A DNA stretch of 64,000 nt from Candidimonas humi (GCF_019166065.1 NZ_JAHTBN010000002.1:1-64000); one strand, 5' to 3'; counted from the stretch's first letter, positions 50,163 to 59,294 are shown. Translations and numbers: made by a program. The notes: generated from the sequence alone by a model not told the origin.

Positions 50163-51125
50163 ATGGCAACAAGAAGAAAATTGCCGCCGCTTTCCGCCAT
50201 TCGATCGTTTGAGGCGGCGGCCCGCTACCGATCGTTCACACTGGCGGCCGAAGAATTATGTGTGACGCAAGGCGCGGTCAGCGTCCAGGTGCATAAGCTC
50301 GAAGAATATCTCGGCAAGAAGCTCTTCGTGCGCATGACCCGCAAAGTGGCTCTCACCGAGACGGGGGCCCAGTATTACGAAGCCTGCAGGCAAATGCTCG
50401 AAGACCTCGAAAGGGTCACGCAGCGCATCGCCCAGCAAGACTCCCACAGCACACTGACCGTCGGCACCATCCCGACCATCAGCATGCTGTGGCTCATGCC
50501 GCGCCTGGCGTCGTTTACCACCGAGCACAGCAATATCGACGTCAGGGTGGTGTCCGACATCCGCCCCATAGACATGCAGCGCGACTGCATCGATGCCGCG
50601 ATCCGCGTCGGCAGGCTGCCCGGCCAGCACTACCGGGCCATACAGCCCGCGGTCGACCTCATCATGGTGTCCAACTGGGACGGCATCCGCGCCGACTTCC
50701 TGTTCGACGACATACTGGTGCCCGTCATGTCCAGGACGCTGCTGGAACAAAGCGGCCCGATCAAGCGGGCGCAAGACCTGCTGGACCATCCGCTGATACA
50801 CACCGCGAGCCGCCCCAACGCCTGGCGCGACTGGCTGCGCGCGCACGACGTGTCGTCGCCGCCCACATGCACCGCGGCGGAATACGGCCACTTCTACATA
50901 TCCCTGCAAGCCGCGCAGGACGGCAAGGGCATTGCCATCATTCCCAAGGTGCTGCTCGATTCGTATCCCGGCCGCAACGAGCTCGCCATGCCGCTGGCCG
51001 ATCTCGAGCCGGTCAAGAGCGCGGGCGCCTATTACCTGCTGACCTCAGAAGCGGAAACCCGGCATCCGGCCGTGCCGTTTTTCAGGAAGTGGATTCTGGA
51101 TATCGCCAGACAGGCCATTCATTAA
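50163..51125 (+). CDS. LysR-family regulator of the GcvA type
   Basis: A 320-residue LysR protein close to the GcvA subgroup: KLPPLSAIRSFEAAARYRSFTLAAEELCVTQGAVSVQVHKLEEYLGKKLFVR at the N terminus. The effector half has the GcvA-like TLTVGTIPTISMLWLMPRLASF and DAAIRVGRLPGQHYRA. It follows the Bug gene by 33 bases and is followed by the aspartate-dehydrogenase-like gene, so it may be co-transcribed with the first and act on either. Confidence 0.85.
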   Translation: MATRRKLPPLSAIRSFEAAARYRSFTLAAEELCVTQGAVSVQVHKLEEYLGKKLFVRMTRKVALTETGAQYYEACRQMLEDLERVTQRIAQQDSHSTLTVGTIPTISMLWLMPRLASFTTEHSNIDVRVVSDIRPIDMQRDCIDAAIRVGRLPGQHYRAIQPAVDLIMVSNWDGIRADFLFDDILVPVMSRTLLEQSGPIKRAQDLLDHPLIHTASRPNAWRDWLRAHDVSSPPTCTAAEYGHFYISLQAAQDGKGIAIIPKVLLDSYPGRNELAMPLADLEPVKSAGAYYLLTSEAETRHPAVPFFRKWILDIARQAIH

Positions 51126-51246
51126 TCCCGTTCATGCATGCTGCCAGATTAAATGGTTTGCGGGCCGCGCAGCGGTGCCGCTACTATCGGCCTGGGCATG
51201 CCAGCGGGCGTGCCGCACATATCGCATGAACGGAGCACGCAGTTAG

Positions 51247-52050
51247 ATGAAGACTTACCGGGTGGGAATCGCCGGATTCGGGGCAATCGGCAAGGCCTTG
51301 GCGCAGGCCCTGGACCGCGGCATAGACGGAATGCGCCTGACGGCCATCGCCGTGCGCGATCCGTCCCGTCCTCCCGACCTGGCGGCGCTCGCCCAGCCGC
51401 CCCTCATCACCGACATAGCAGGCCTGGAGCCTCACTGCGACATCGCGATCGAATGCGCGCCGGCCAAGCTGCTGCCGGCGATTGCCGAACCCATGCTGCA
51501 CGCTGGGAAAAAGGTCGTGGTGCTCAGTTCGGGCGCGCTGCTGCAGCACCCCGAGCTCTTCGACCTGGCCGCCCGCCATGGCGGCCAGATACTGATCCCC
51601 TCGGGCGCGATACTCGGCCTGGACGCGCTGGTCGCCGCCGCGCAGGGCACCATACATTCGGTCAAGATGGTTACCCGCAAGCCCGTGCGCGGGCTCCTGG
51701 GCGCGCCCTACTTCGAAACGCACCATATCGACCTGGCGAAAATAACCGAGCCCACCTTGATATTCCGCGGCACGCCGCGCGAGGCGGCCATCGGTTTCCC
51801 CGCCAATCTGAACGTGTCGGTCAGCCTGGGGCTTGCCGGCATAGGCCCGGACAAGACCCAGCTCGAAATCTGGGCCGACCCCGCGCTGGACAGGAACAAG
51901 CACAGGGTCGAGGTCGAATCGGACAGCGCCTCGTTCTCGATGGAAATCCAGAACATCCCGTCCGAAAACCCCAAGACCGGGCGCATCACCGCGCTGAGCG
52001 TCATCGCGCTGCTGCGCAAGTTCGCCGCCCCCGTCAGCGTCGGTACTTGA
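51247..52050 (+). CDS. L-aspartate dehydrogenase-like protein (NadX family)
   Basis: A 267-residue NAD(P)-dependent enzyme. The Rossmann motif GIAGFGAIGKALAQAL begins at residue 7. The conserved family regions are ECAPAKLLPAIAEPMLHAGKKVVVLSSGALL, IPSGAILGLDALVAAAQG and the C-terminal NIPSENPKTGRITALSVIALLRKF. NadX makes iminoaspartate for NAD synthesis or deaminates aspartate; no nadA/nadC is nearby. A catabolic role is therefore likely. It converges with the CoA-transferase operon. The 14-base element at 51217-51230 just upstream is also present near 47780. Confidence 0.8.
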   Translation: MKTYRVGIAGFGAIGKALAQALDRGIDGMRLTAIAVRDPSRPPDLAALAQPPLITDIAGLEPHCDIAIECAPAKLLPAIAEPMLHAGKKVVVLSSGALLQHPELFDLAARHGGQILIPSGAILGLDALVAAAQGTIHSVKMVTRKPVRGLLGAPYFETHHIDLAKITEPTLIFRGTPREAAIGFPANLNVSVSLGLAGIGPDKTQLEIWADPALDRNKHRVEVESDSASFSMEIQNIPSENPKTGRITALSVIALLRKFAAPVSVGT

Positions 52051-52134
52051 GCCCGACTCCCCGAACGAAAAGCCCATTTCGGCGCGAAACTGCTCGTGCA
52101 GTGGTTCCCAAGCAGCGGACAGAACTCGCCGAAG

Positions 52135-53364
52135 TCATGGCGCCGCCGTGGGCTGCGTGATGGCGGCTATGGCGGAATCGTCCAGCCCGTATTCGCGCAG
52201 CACCGCGACAGTGTCGGCACCCAGCGGCGGCGGCGGCGAATAATCGACGGGCGCGCCGTTGCGCAAGGTATTGGGCAGGCCTATGTTCCAGATGGGGCCC
52301 TCGGTGGGATGCAACACCTTCTGGAACAGCCCGACGTCGCGGATGTGCGGGTCATCGGGCAGATGCTCCAGGGTGTTGTAAGGCATGGCCGGCACGTTGA
52401 GCCGGTCGAAGATTTCCAGCCACTGCGCCGTAGTCTTCTGCAGCAGCGACTTGGAGCGCAGGTCGAAGTAGTCGCGCGTATTGCGAAAGCGCGCGGCCAC
52501 GGAACAAAAACGCGGGTCGTCCTTGAGTTCGGGGCGGCCTATGGCCTCGAAGAAGGCGAAGGCCTGCTGGTCGGTATTGGCCGACAGGCATATGTAGCCG
52601 TCGCCGGTCTTGATGGGGCGGGTCTGCGGGTCGGACACGCGCGGGTCGAAATTGCCGCCCAGCGGCGGATCGAAGGTGCGCAGGTACATGTGCTCGGCCA
52701 TGACGTAGGCCGCCATGTTCTCGAGCATGGGCACTTCGATGCATTCGCCCATGCCGGTGCGCTCGCGCTGGTACAGCGCCATGAGTATCATCTGCACGGC
52801 GATCAGGCCCACGGTGTGGTCGGCCATGACCATGGGCACGTAGCCGGGCTGGCCATGCATTTTGTCCACCACCGAGGCGATGCCGCTGGCGCCCTGGATG
52901 ATGCTGTCGTAGGCCGGCCGGTTGGCGTAGCGTCCCTTGCGTCCGAAGCCCAGCAAGCTGCAATAGATCAGGCACGGATTCACCGCCTGCAGCGCGTCGT
53001 AGCTCAGCCCGGCGCGTTCCAGCGCGCGCGGCCGCATGTTCACCACCACGATGTCGACCTGCGCGCACAGATGCCGCAAGGCCTTGCGCGCCGCGTCCAT
53101 CTTCAGGTCCAGCACCACCGAGCGCTTGTTGCGGTTCAGGTGCAGGAACTTGGCGGACATCGAGCCGCTCACCGAAGCCCCGCCCAGCTTGCGCAACAGG
53201 TCGCCGCCCGGCATTTCCACCTTGATGACTTCGGCGCCGTAGTCGGCCAGGAACTGCGTGGCCACCGGGCCGACCACCACCGAAGTCAGGTCCAGCACCT
53301 TGATCCCCTTCAGGGGTATGTTTTTATCGTGCTGCTGCGTCTTTTGTTGCTGCGTGTCGTTCAT
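52135..53364 (-). CDS. CaiB/BaiF (class III) CoA-transferase
   Basis: A 409-residue CoA-transferase. The N terminus is LKGIKVLDLTSVVVGPVATQFLADYGAEVIKVE, the catalytic aspartate D182 lies in MVMADHTVGLIA, and the C terminus has LNVPAMPYNTLEHLPDDPH. GGAAAG precedes the start. It is the last gene of a minus-strand operon that also encodes a D-amino-acid dehydrogenase, a Bug receptor and a MaoC/HTD2-like hydratase. Beside that hydratase it suits the role of an itaconate- or mesaconate-type CoA-transferase. Confidence 0.9.
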   Translation of the reverse strand: MNDTQQQKTQQHDKNIPLKGIKVLDLTSVVVGPVATQFLADYGAEVIKVEMPGGDLLRKLGGASVSGSMSAKFLHLNRNKRSVVLDLKMDAARKALRHLCAQVDIVVVNMRPRALERAGLSYDALQAVNPCLIYCSLLGFGRKGRYANRPAYDSIIQGASGIASVVDKMHGQPGYVPMVMADHTVGLIAVQMILMALYQRERTGMGECIEVPMLENMAAYVMAEHMYLRTFDPPLGGNFDPRVSDPQTRPIKTGDGYICLSANTDQQAFAFFEAIGRPELKDDPRFCSVAARFRNTRDYFDLRSKSLLQKTTAQWLEIFDRLNVPAMPYNTLEHLPDDPHIRDVGLFQKVLHPTEGPIWNIGLPNTLRNGAPVDYSPPPPLGADTVAVLREYGLDDSAIAAITQPTAAP

Positions 53365-53440
53365 TGCTTTCCACCGCGTGCCGCGCTTCCCCCGGTCCGG
53401 GGCCGCTCGCGGCTATTCCGATTCGGAACCGCGCCCAGGC

Positions 53441-54325
53441 TCAGGGCCGTTCCATTTCAAGTTCGATCAGGACGGCCGTTTCCCCTTGGTCGTTGACGGC
53501 CCAGGCGTGGCCGCGGCCGGTCTGCGCGTCCAGCGCCAGGTTCAGGCCGACCGGCCGGCCGACAAACAAAGGTCGCAGGTTGCGCGAGCGCGAGGCGCGT
53601 ATGCGCCCGCCCGCCTGCTGTGTCGCGAAATCCCACAGGAACAAGGTCGTGAGGCCGCCGTTCACCACCAGCGCGGGATAGCGCTCGACCTCGCGGGCAT
53701 ATTCCGCATCGTAGTGAATCCGATGCGCATTGAATGTGATGGCCGAATAGCGCAGCAACATGGTGGGATCGAACACCAATTCCTTGTGCGCCGTGGCGGT
53801 CGGCAGCGCCGCCGGCTTGCGGGGCGATTTCGCGCCGCCGGGCTGGGCCGGGCCGCGATACACGACGTCCTGCTCCTCGACCAGCAACAGGCGTTCATCG
53901 TCAAGGAACTCGTGGCGCAGTGTCACGAAGCACATGAGGCCGCTGGCGCCCTCTTTGAGCTGCACATCACGGATCTCGGAACGGCGCACGACGCGCCGGC
54001 CGATTTCGAGGTCGTCGTGGAACTCATTGCGCCGGCCCGCGAACATGCGGCGGGCCAGCGGCACCGGCGGCAGGAAATCGCCCTTGGGCGGATGGCCGTC
54101 CGGCCCGAGCCGCGACTGGCGCTCAGTGGGGGTAAAGAGCATCACATACCAGGCGGCGCTGACGCGCTGGCCCGGAGCGTATTCCTGTTCGTCCCGATCC
54201 AGCAGCGCGGCAATGCGCGCGGCGCCGGACGAACACACATAGTCCGCGCGCATCTGCTGCCTGCCGATCCAGGTGCGCAGATGGTCTATGTCGATCGGGG
54301 TTTTCGGGGTTTGCTCCGGATTCAT
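53441..54325 (-). CDS. MaoC/HTD2-like acyl-CoA hydratase (itaconyl- or mesaconyl-CoA hydratase type)
   Basis: A 294-residue double-hotdog protein. The N-terminal hotdog (about 40-155) includes WYVMLFTPTERQSRLGPDGHPPKGDFLPPVPLARRMFAG. The C-terminal hotdog carries the hydratase motif FNAHRIHYDAEYA, where D and H are the catalytic pair. Similar proteins are fungal HTD2, mesaconyl-C4-CoA hydratase and itaconyl-CoA hydratase. A longer open frame to 55399 crosses the Bug gene in another frame and was trimmed to the ATG at 54325. It lies between the Bug and CoA-transferase genes. Confidence 0.8.
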   Translation of the reverse strand: MNPEQTPKTPIDIDHLRTWIGRQQMRADYVCSSGAARIAALLDRDEQEYAPGQRVSAAWYVMLFTPTERQSRLGPDGHPPKGDFLPPVPLARRMFAGRRNEFHDDLEIGRRVVRRSEIRDVQLKEGASGLMCFVTLRHEFLDDERLLLVEEQDVVYRGPAQPGGAKSPRKPAALPTATAHKELVFDPTMLLRYSAITFNAHRIHYDAEYAREVERYPALVVNGGLTTLFLWDFATQQAGGRIRASRSRNLRPLFVGRPVGLNLALDAQTGRGHAWAVNDQGETAVLIELEMERP

Positions 54326-54348
54326 GGGCGGTCCTGCTTGCTGCGGTT

Positions 54349-55338
54349 TCAGTTGATGGCCATGTGGGCCTTTTCGACGACCTCTTTCCAGCGCGCCATC
54401 TCGCTGCGGATCAAGGACTTGAAGGCTTCCGGCGTCGTCGGGTTGGGAATGGCGCCCTCGCCTTCGAAGCGTTTTTTCAGCTCGGGCGCGCTGATGATGC
54501 GGTTGATCTCGGTATTCAACTGGTCGACGATGGCGCGCGGCGTGCCGGCCGGAGCCACGATGCCATACCACTGGTCGGCCTGGAAGCCGGCAAGCCCGGG
54601 CAGGCCGCTCTCGGCCACGGTGGGCACATTGGGCAGCGCATCCACGCGTTTCGTGCTGGACACCCCCAGCGCCAGCAATTGCCCGCTCTTGATGAAGCCG
54701 ATCACCGCCGGCACCCCCGTGAACATCAGCTGGTTCTGCCCGGCGATCAGGTCGGTGACGGCCGGCCCGGTGCCGCGATACGGTACGTGCGTCATGTTGA
54801 TGCCGGCCTTGAGCATCAGGTATTCGGTGGCCGTGTGCGCGGCGCTGCCGTTGCCGCCCGAGCCGAAATCGATCTGCCCGGGATGCTGCTTGGCATAGGC
54901 GATGAGATCGGCCAGATTGTGCACTGTCGGCAATTTCTTCGGATTGACGACCAGCACGTTCGGCACCCGAGCCACCCAGGCCACGGGGTCGAACATCTTC
55001 AGGGGTTCGATGTGCTTCTTGGCGTACAGACTGGGATTGACCCCCAGCGTACCGATATGGCCCATCATCAGCGTATAGCCGTCCGGCTTGGCCTGCGCGG
55101 CCTTCTGGGTACCTATCACCCCGCCCGCGCCGGGCACGTTCTCGATGATGACGGTCTGCCCCCAGGCCTTGCCGAGCTTGTCGCCCACGGCGCGGGCCAG
55201 GATGTCGGTGGACCCGCCCGGCGTGAAGGGCACGATCAGCGTGATGGGCCGGTCGGGATACTTGGCCAGGGCCGTAGCCGGCGCGCCGGCCACGCAGGCC
55301 ACGCTCGCCGCCGCGATCAAGTAGGCTCGCAATTTCAT
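54349..55338 (-). CDS. Bug-family receptor
   Basis: A 329-residue receptor. Residues 1-25 are the signal peptide (AAASVACVAGAPATALAKYPDRP). Motifs are [68 protein letters not shown] and LPNVPTVAE; the ligand loop has ENVPG in place of ENKPG. AGGAAGAG precedes the ATG at 55338. It sits 23 bases before the hydratase gene and 171 bases after the amino-acid dehydrogenase gene. Confidence 0.9.
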   Translation of the reverse strand: MKLRAYLIAAASVACVAGAPATALAKYPDRPITLIVPFTPGGSTDILARAVGDKLGKAWGQTVIIENVPGAGGVIGTQKAAQAKPDGYTLMMGHIGTLGVNPSLYAKKHIEPLKMFDPVAWVARVPNVLVVNPKKLPTVHNLADLIAYAKQHPGQIDFGSGGNGSAAHTATEYLMLKAGINMTHVPYRGTGPAVTDLIAGQNQLMFTGVPAVIGFIKSGQLLALGVSSTKRVDALPNVPTVAESGLPGLAGFQADQWYGIVAPAGTPRAIVDQLNTEINRIISAPELKKRFEGEGAIPNPTTPEAFKSLIRSEMARWKEVVEKAHMAIN

Positions 55339-55491
55339 GTGTCTCTTCCTTGTGATGTGCGGGGCTTGCCCGTAACGGGAAGCCCGGATTGGGCGACATA
55401 GGCCCGGTGCAGCGGCCGCGCGGGGATGCATGGGCCGAGTTGGATACTATGCCCCGGCACGGCTCATCTGTAAATTGCGAATAAATTGAAG

Positions 55492-55514
55492 ATTAATGAT
55501 TATTTTGCATTAAT
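55492..55514. promoter_or_regulatory. AT-rich inverted repeat upstream of the Bug gene
   Basis: attaatg (55492-55498) and cattaat (55508-55514) are exact complements around nine bases. They overlap the stop of the amino-acid dehydrogenase gene and lie in the most AT-rich stretch before the Bug start. It may be an operator, or a promoter for the last three genes of the operon. Confidence 0.35.
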
Positions 55515-56727
55515 TGAGCGGCGTGCCCGAAAGCATGCCCTCGGCAATGCTGCGGGCCGTGCCGGCCGAGTCGGTCAGGCCCAGATGGCCATGGCCCACC
55601 GCCAGCCAAAGGCCGGGCCGCCCCGGCGCGGGGCCGATGCGCGGCACGGAATCAGGCATGCAGGGGCGGTGCCCCATCCACGTCGAGTACCGGCGCCCGC
55701 TCAAGGACGGAAACGCCGACAGGGCGATGCGCAGCAGCGCCTGCGAGCGCCGCGGGTTCGGCGCGGCGCTCAGGCCGCCGATGTCCACCGTGCCGCCCAC
55801 CCGCAGCCCGGTTTCCATCGGAGTGATGAACACCTTGCGGTCGGCCAGCACCACCGTGCGCGACACCTCGGCGCCGCCCTCGAATTGCACGTGATAGCCG
55901 CGCTGTGATTCCAGCGGCAGGGATACGCCCAGCGGGTCCAGCAGCTTGCGCGACCAGGCCCCCGCCGCCACCACGACCTGTCCGGCCGTGTCGCCGGCCG
56001 CGGCATCGGCGCAGTCGATGCGCCATCCGGATGAGTCCGGCGCCAAGCCGCGCACCTCGGCGCGCCGATATGCGCCGCCCAAAGCGAGATAGTGTTGGAA
56101 TATGGCCTGTACATAGCGCCATGGATTGGCCACCGTGGCATGATCCGCCAGGAACATGCCGACGCGATAGCGCTCGGCAATGCCGGGCTCCAGCGCCAGG
56201 ATGCCGCCGCGATCCAGGCGCTCGGCCCGGAACCCGTACTGCTCGCGCAGGCGCCAGCCGGCCATGTCCTTGGCCAGCGCGGCCTCGTCCGGATACAGGT
56301 ACAAGTGGCCGCGGCGCAGGATGAGTTCCGGCGCCCCCACTTCGCGCGCCAGGTCCAGGTGCAGTTGCAGGGCATCGCGATGCACCGCGGCCAGGCGCGC
56401 TGCGGCATCCAGGGCAGCGGTCCGCCGCGACGCCAGTGCGAACCGCGCCAGCCACGGCAGGGCCTGCGGCAGATAGCCCGGCGGCAGGTACAAAGGCCCT
56501 TCCGGGTCGCACAACATGCCCGGCACGCTCTTGAGCACACCCGGCATCGCCAGCGGCACCACGGAACCCTCGCTGATGGCCCCCGAATTACCGAAACTAC
56601 AAGCGTTGCCCGGCGCATCGCGATCGACCAGCACGACATCGCGGCCGCGCTTGCGCAACTCGTGGGCTATGCACACGCCGACAATGCCGGCGCCTATCAC
56701 CGCTATGCGATCAGACCCTGCTTTCAT
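55510..56727 (-). CDS. D-amino-acid dehydrogenase-type FAD oxidoreductase (DadA-like)
   Basis: A 405-residue DAO-family flavoprotein. The FAD motif is IAVIGAGIVGVCIAHELRKRG, followed by GNACSFGNSGAISEGSVVPLAMPG, which is typical of DadA-like proteins. The C terminus has MGHRPCMPDSVPRIGPAPG and VGHGHLGLTDSAGTARSIAEGM, which close the flavin site. GGAGGAAG precedes the ATG at 56727. It should oxidise an amino or imino acid to a 2-oxo acid and pass electrons to the respiratory chain. It starts the operon with Bug, hydratase and CoA-transferase. Confidence 0.85.
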   Translation of the reverse strand: MKAGSDRIAVIGAGIVGVCIAHELRKRGRDVVLVDRDAPGNACSFGNSGAISEGSVVPLAMPGVLKSVPGMLCDPEGPLYLPPGYLPQALPWLARFALASRRTAALDAAARLAAVHRDALQLHLDLAREVGAPELILRRGHLYLYPDEAALAKDMAGWRLREQYGFRAERLDRGGILALEPGIAERYRVGMFLADHATVANPWRYVQAIFQHYLALGGAYRRAEVRGLAPDSSGWRIDCADAAAGDTAGQVVVAAGAWSRKLLDPLGVSLPLESQRGYHVQFEGGAEVSRTVVLADRKVFITPMETGLRVGGTVDIGGLSAAPNPRRSQALLRIALSAFPSLSGRRYSTWMGHRPCMPDSVPRIGPAPGRPGLWLAVGHGHLGLTDSAGTARSIAEGMLSGTPLN

Positions 56728-56850
56728 GCTTCCTCCACCACAGCGCCGTTCGGCCTCGAGCCGGCTTGCCGCATGCCGCGGCATCGACCAGCGGCCAGCG
56801 GCCAGCGGCCGTTCGATCCAGGTTTGATACAGTACAACAGCCCGCGCCGG

Positions 56851-57411
56851 CTATGCCTGGCCCGGGTGGCGGCCGGCCCGGTCATGGGCGGAGACGGGCA
56901 GGCTTGCCAACACCTCATAATGAGCCATGCCTTTCTGCGGCCTGGACGCCACCAGCACGCAGCGCGTCGGGGACCATGCCAGCGGCGGCGCGTCCAGCAG
57001 ACTCGTCTCCCCGGGCCCCGCATTGCGCAGCAGCGTTACATGCGGCCGGAAAGCGCCCGCCGGCCGGCTCCAGCCATGTTGTTCCAGGCGGCTCCACAGG
57101 CTGTCGTACAGCGCATCCAGCCAGCCTACCCGCCCCTCGGCAAGCGAGGGGCCGGCCCACACGATGCGCGGCCCCTTGAAGCGCCCGCAGTCGCTCAACA
57201 CCAGCGATCCGAGCGATACGTTCCAGCCGCGCGCCTCGCGCGCGAGATCCCGCGCGGCATCGGCAGGCGTCTCGCCCAGGAAGGCCAGCGTCATATGCAA
57301 GGTTTCCGGCCGCATGATCCGCCCGCCGCACAGGGCCTGGGCCTCGCGCGCCCAGGCCATCAAGCGGTCCACCGTGCCGGCGTCCGGCCAGAGGGCGAAG
57401 AACAGCCGCAT
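56851..57411 (-). CDS. thpR: RNA 2',3'-cyclic phosphodiesterase (2'-5' RNA ligase family)
   Basis: A 186-residue 2H-phosphoesterase. It begins MRLFFALWPDAGT and carries the two HxT motifs, H39-M-T41 (TLHMTLAFLGE) and H124-V-T126 (RPHVTLLRN), at family spacing. It opens 2',3'-cyclic phosphates on RNA ends. The start at 57411 matches the family N terminus; frames to 57489 overlap the IclR gene. It is an ordinary housekeeping-type gene at the end of the minus-strand catabolic cluster, and its link to the neighbours is probably only positional. Confidence 0.85.
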   Translation of the reverse strand: MRLFFALWPDAGTVDRLMAWAREAQALCGGRIMRPETLHMTLAFLGETPADAARDLAREARGWNVSLGSLVLSDCGRFKGPRIVWAGPSLAEGRVGWLDALYDSLWSRLEQHGWSRPAGAFRPHVTLLRNAGPGETSLLDAPPLAWSPTRCVLVASRPQKGMAHYEVLASLPVSAHDRAGRHPGQA

Positions 57412-57469
57412 GGCCCCGCCGCTCGACCAGTCCGGACGATCGTGCATGGCATCGACGGCTATAAACGAT

Positions 57470-58267
57470 CTATCGATGGTCATTCCCACGATATCCCAGG
57501 GCGCCTGATATGGCTGCGGCCTGCTTGCGCAGTTCGGCCAGGTAGCGCGGCAGGCGATCCTCAGTCATTCTCGCGAGCAGCGTGGACATGGTCAACGCTG
57601 CGATCACATCCCCGCTCAAGTCCCGTATGGGCACAGCGACGGAGGCAAGTTCGGCGACGAGTTCGGCTCGGGAAACCGCGTAACCTTGATCCCGAATCAA
57701 GCTCAGTTCAGCGTCCAAGGCATCCGGATTCACCAGCGTGTTTTCGGTATAAGAGGGCAAGCTGGCCCGCAACATATCGTTGATAACGTCCGTGGATGCA
57801 TAGGCCAGCAGCAGCTTGCCAGATGCCCCGACATGCAGCGGACGCCGGTGCCCGATCTCGCTGCCCACTCGAATCAGCGCCTGTGGATGTTCGTGACGGG
57901 CCACGCACAGCGTCTCCAGGCCATCGCGCACACGCACCATGGCCGTCTCCCCTAGAATGTCGACAAGCGCATTCAAGGGTTCACGCACTACCCGCACCAG
58001 GTCAATCTGCTGCTGCGCCGCCGCCCCCAGACTCAGCGCGGCGAAGCTGAGGTAATAGCGAGACGGCTCGCCCTGGCGCTTGACCAGGCTGCGCTGTTCC
58101 AGAGTAGTAAGAAGACGGAAGCTACGGGTTTTCGTGTTCCCTGATTTCTTGGCGAGCTCGCTCAGGCCCAATCCAGGTTCTCGGGCCACCAGAAACAGCA
58201 GCCCCGCAGCTTCATCCACGGCAGCAACGGTATAGTCCAAACCATCCCCCTCGTATAGGCTGAGCAC
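57470..58267 (-). CDS. IclR-family transcriptional regulator (non-ATG start)
   Basis: A 265-residue IclR protein. The HTH lies in about residues 12-75 (LSELAKKSGNTKTRSFRLLTTLEQRSLV), and the effector domain follows with HVGASGKLLLAYA and the late VPIRDLSGDVIAALTMS. The frame opens with GTG at 58267. A TTG at 58237, with GAGGGGG just before it, is an equally good start and would give 255 residues. It lies 40 bases after the Bug stop on the same strand. It probably governs the amidohydrolase, peptidase and Bug genes upstream. Confidence 0.85.
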   Translation of the reverse strand: MLSLYEGDGLDYTVAAVDEAAGLLFLVAREPGLGLSELAKKSGNTKTRSFRLLTTLEQRSLVKRQGEPSRYYLSFAALSLGAAAQQQIDLVRVVREPLNALVDILGETAMVRVRDGLETLCVARHEHPQALIRVGSEIGHRRPLHVGASGKLLLAYASTDVINDMLRASLPSYTENTLVNPDALDAELSLIRDQGYAVSRAELVAELASVAVPIRDLSGDVIAALTMSTLLARMTEDRLPRYLAELRKQAAAISGALGYRGNDHR

Positions 58268-58307
58268 ATTTTACCGATGCCCAGCCTCCGAGAGGCATGG
58301 TGTGGCG

Positions 58308-59294
58308 TCAGCCCAGGCTAGCACCCGACTTACGCACGATGGGTATCCACTTTGCGAGCTCTCTCTTGACATAATCCAGCGTTTGCACGCGCGTGTAGTC
58401 GGGCAAGGGCACCACGCCCGCATTGCGCAGTTTTTGCGCCAGGCTCGGAGACTGCAGGGCCTGGTGCAAGGTCGCGTTCAATTTTTCCATGACCGGTTCC
58501 GGCGTCCCCGCAGGCGCTGCGACCGCATTCCAGGCATAGGCATCGTACCCCTTGAGCCCCAACTCGTCGGTCGTAGGCAGATCAGGAAACTGTGCAAGCC
58601 TTTGTGCGGAGATAGCCGCCAGCGCTTGCAATTTCCCATTCTTGACGAGCTGTTCCGCAGACGGGATGGAAGAGACGCCAAAAGCCACATCGCCGGAAAT
58701 GATCGCATTGAGAGCCCCGATATTGCCCTTGTATGGCACATGGACGGCCTGCGTGCCGGTCATCTCCAGCAGCAACTGGCAGGCGATATGCGCGGAGGAA
58801 CCCACGCCGGCGGAGCCGAAATTGTATTTGCCCGGATGATCTTTCAGCAGCTTCACGAAGCCCTGGAAATCATGCACTCCCAGTTGGGGCGAAACCACCA
58901 GCACGATAGGTATCTGGACAACCATGCCGGCAAACGAAAAGTCTTTGATCGGATCGAAAGGCAACTTCTTGTATAGCCCGGCATTGAGCACGAAAGTGGA
59001 AATCGTGCCATAGAGAAGGGTTTCGCCGTTTTTGGCGGCATGGGCAACGTAATTCGTGCCGATATTGCCGCTAGCGCCCGGCTTGTTGTCGATGATGATG
59101 TTCCCACCCAAAGAACCGGCCCAGCCGCTGACCAGCAGGCGTGCCAGCACATCCGTGGTGCCGCCTGCCTCGAAGGGCACCACCAGGTGTATAGGGTGGG
59201 AGGGATACGCGCCTTGGGCTCGTATCGCGGGCGCCGCAAGGCTTACGCCGGCGCCGGCGCATAGTTTCAGGAAGTCCTTTCTGGATAATTTCAT
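58308..59294 (-). CDS. Bug-family receptor in the peptidase-like operon
   Basis: A 328-residue receptor. The leader SRKDFLKLCAGAGVSLAAPAIRAQG is a Tat-like signal with RK in place of RR, cleaved near residue 27. Motifs are VVPFEAGGTTDVLARLL, IIIDNKPGASGNIGTNYVAHAAKNGETLL (the usual KPDGYTL is lost), HVPYKGNIGALNAIISGD and FPDLPTTDE. It is located between an M28-like peptidase and an IclR gene, suggesting an N-acyl amino acid or peptide-like ligand. Confidence 0.9.
   Translation of the reverse strand: MKLSRKDFLKLCAGAGVSLAAPAIRAQGAYPSHPIHLVVPFEAGGTTDVLARLLVSGWAGSLGGNIIIDNKPGASGNIGTNYVAHAAKNGETLLYGTISTFVLNAGLYKKLPFDPIKDFSFAGMVVQIPIVLVVSPQLGVHDFQGFVKLLKDHPGKYNFGSAGVGSSAHIACQLLLEMTGTQAVHVPYKGNIGALNAIISGDVAFGVSSIPSAEQLVKNGKLQALAAISAQRLAQFPDLPTTDELGLKGYDAYAWNAVAAPAGTPEPVMEKLNATLHQALQSPSLAQKLRNAGVVPLPDYTRVQTLDYVKRELAKWIPIVRKSGASLG

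Noticed and set aside
53441-55399. 652-codon frame ending with the MaoC/HTD2-like hydratase
   Set aside because: The N-terminal half overlaps the Bug gene in another frame and shows no domain; the real start is the ATG at 54325.
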